A DNA stretch of 5,041 nucleotides from Thermoleophilaceae bacterium (GTDB lineage Bacteria; Actinomycetota; Thermoleophilia; Solirubrobacterales; Thermoleophilaceae), in assembly GCA_013696905.1 (NCBI GenBank), contig JACCXP010000387.1:1-5041 (forward strand), read 5' to 3'. How positions within the stretch are numbered: the stretch's first letter is position 1; each line of letters begins with the position of its first letter. The notes below the pieces were generated by a model that saw nothing but the letters and a program-made list of their open reading frames with translations, did not search any database and was not told the origin of the DNA. Made by a program: the position numbers and the translations under genes. Shown here piece after piece: positions 4,797 through 5,041 of this stretch.

Positions 4797-5041
4797 CTGA
4801 CTAGCAAGCGAGCTGCCGCGGAGCCGTTCCCGGAACGGCTCGCTGCGCTCGTCGCAGAGCGGGCCAGCCAGCTCGTGCTCGGGCTGGACCCGGACCCGGC
4901 CGCGCTGTGGCCGGAGGCGCTCGAGGGGCTCGAGCCCGACGGCGGTCGAGCTGCCGCCACCGCCACCGCCACCGCGGCCGCGGTGGCGCGCCACTGCCAG
5001 GCCGCGATCGAGGCGGTCGGCCCGGCTTGCGTCGCCGTGAA
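4797..5041 (+). CDS. pyrF: Orotidine-5'-phosphate decarboxylase, 5' part (cut by window end)
   Basis: The enzyme converts OMP to UMP, the last step of de novo pyrimidine synthesis. Only about 81 codons are inside the window. Numbered from a CTG at 4797, the frame shows an amphipathic N-terminal helix (FPERLAALVAERASQ, 11-25), strand 1 with GLDPDP at 29-34 and the ligand-binding D31, a low-complexity Ala/Thr stretch (52-62), the VARHCQAAIEAVG helix (63-75), and strand 2 ending VAVK, with the lysine codon broken by the end. GLDPDP followed by a long insertion resembles the class-2 (mycobacterial-type) PyrF. No ATG, GTG or TTG in any plus-strand frame lies between the HU stop and a GTG at 4875, and that GTG would delete the first helix. 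The start is therefore uncertain: CTG at 4797 is the only in-frame CTG before the conserved helix, and no Shine-Dalgarno precedes it. Confidence 0.8.
   Translation, partial: MTSKRAAAEPFPERLAALVAERASQLVLGLDPDPAALWPEALEGLEPDGGRAAATATATAAAVARHCQAAIEAVGPACVAV
4821..4841. repeat. Perfect hairpin between HU and the pyrF body
   Basis: GAGCCGTTCC (4821-4830) and GGAACGGCTC (4832-4841) are inverted copies around one base, giving an 8-bp stem (GAGCCGTT/AACGGCTC) with a 5-nt loop. It begins 42 nt after the HU stop and has no T-tract. It falls in the first codons of the pyrF frame. It could protect or terminate the HU message, attenuate pyrF, or be chance. Confidence 0.4.
4967..4988. repeat. 22-bp perfect palindrome inside pyrF
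   Basis: The sequence reads the same on both strands for 22 bp, centred between 4977 and 4978 on GCGGCCGC. It follows a run of GCCACC units (from about 4954) that encodes alternating Ala-Thr. It most likely grew from the repeated Ala/Thr codons in GC-rich DNA rather than acting as an operator. Confidence 0.5.

Noticed and set aside
1..5041. CRISPR array, insertion sequence, tRNA/rRNA, toxin-antitoxin or defence genes
   Set aside because: I looked on both strands and saw no regularly spaced repeats, transposase motifs, tRNA cloverleaf or known defence domains.

Overview
This window looks like chromosomal housekeeping sequence from a very GC-rich actinobacterium. Three things suggest this: strong G/C bias at third codon positions, GTG starts, and TANNNT-type -10 boxes. 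The set of protein types (Flp-type pilin, murI-rph-rdgB, a class-2-like PyrF) would fit a deep lineage such as Thermoleophilia/Solirubrobacterales, but that placement is inference from protein flavour, not from a marker gene.

Layout. (a) 10-504, minus strand: a small basic coiled-coil protein with a C-terminal four-cysteine zinc ribbon, function unknown. (b) 505-753: an intergenic region that should hold divergent promoters. (c) 754-984, plus: a complete Flp-type prepilin with a canonical prepilin-peptidase site but no tad genes beside it. (d) 985-1069: a short gap with a perfect 13-bp GC inverted repeat (probable terminator of the pilin gene) and a TANNNT box exactly where a leaderless murI mRNA would need it. 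(e) 1070-4178, plus: a tight four-gene run, murI (glutamate racemase), rph (RNase PH), rdgB (ITP/XTP pyrophosphatase) and a zinc-type cation diffusion facilitator. The junctions are a 4-nt GTGA overlap, a 9-nt gap and a 4-nt ATGA overlap, so these genes are almost certainly co-transcribed and translationally coupled. (f) 4162-4305, minus: a 47-aa two-helix membrane protein converging on the transporter and overlapping its last 17 bases. (g) 4306-4496: intergenic, with an HU promoter and a strong Shine-Dalgarno. (h) 4497-4778, plus: an HU-family nucleoid protein. (i) about 4797 to the window end: the 5' part of pyrF (orotidine-5'-phosphate decarboxylase), same strand and same frame as HU, with no ATG, GTG or TTG available at its expected start.

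The murI run joins peptidoglycan precursor supply (D-glutamate), RNA 3'-end maturation and nucleotide-pool cleaning, a mix often seen adjacent in bacteria, with a metal exporter added at its end. I do not see a new defence, mobile or CRISPR-like system here. The points most worth a second look are the pyrF start, the orphan pilin, the proposed leaderless murI start beside a terminator-like hairpin, the unlisted-size membrane protein, and the full set of YiiP-like metal sites in the transporter.
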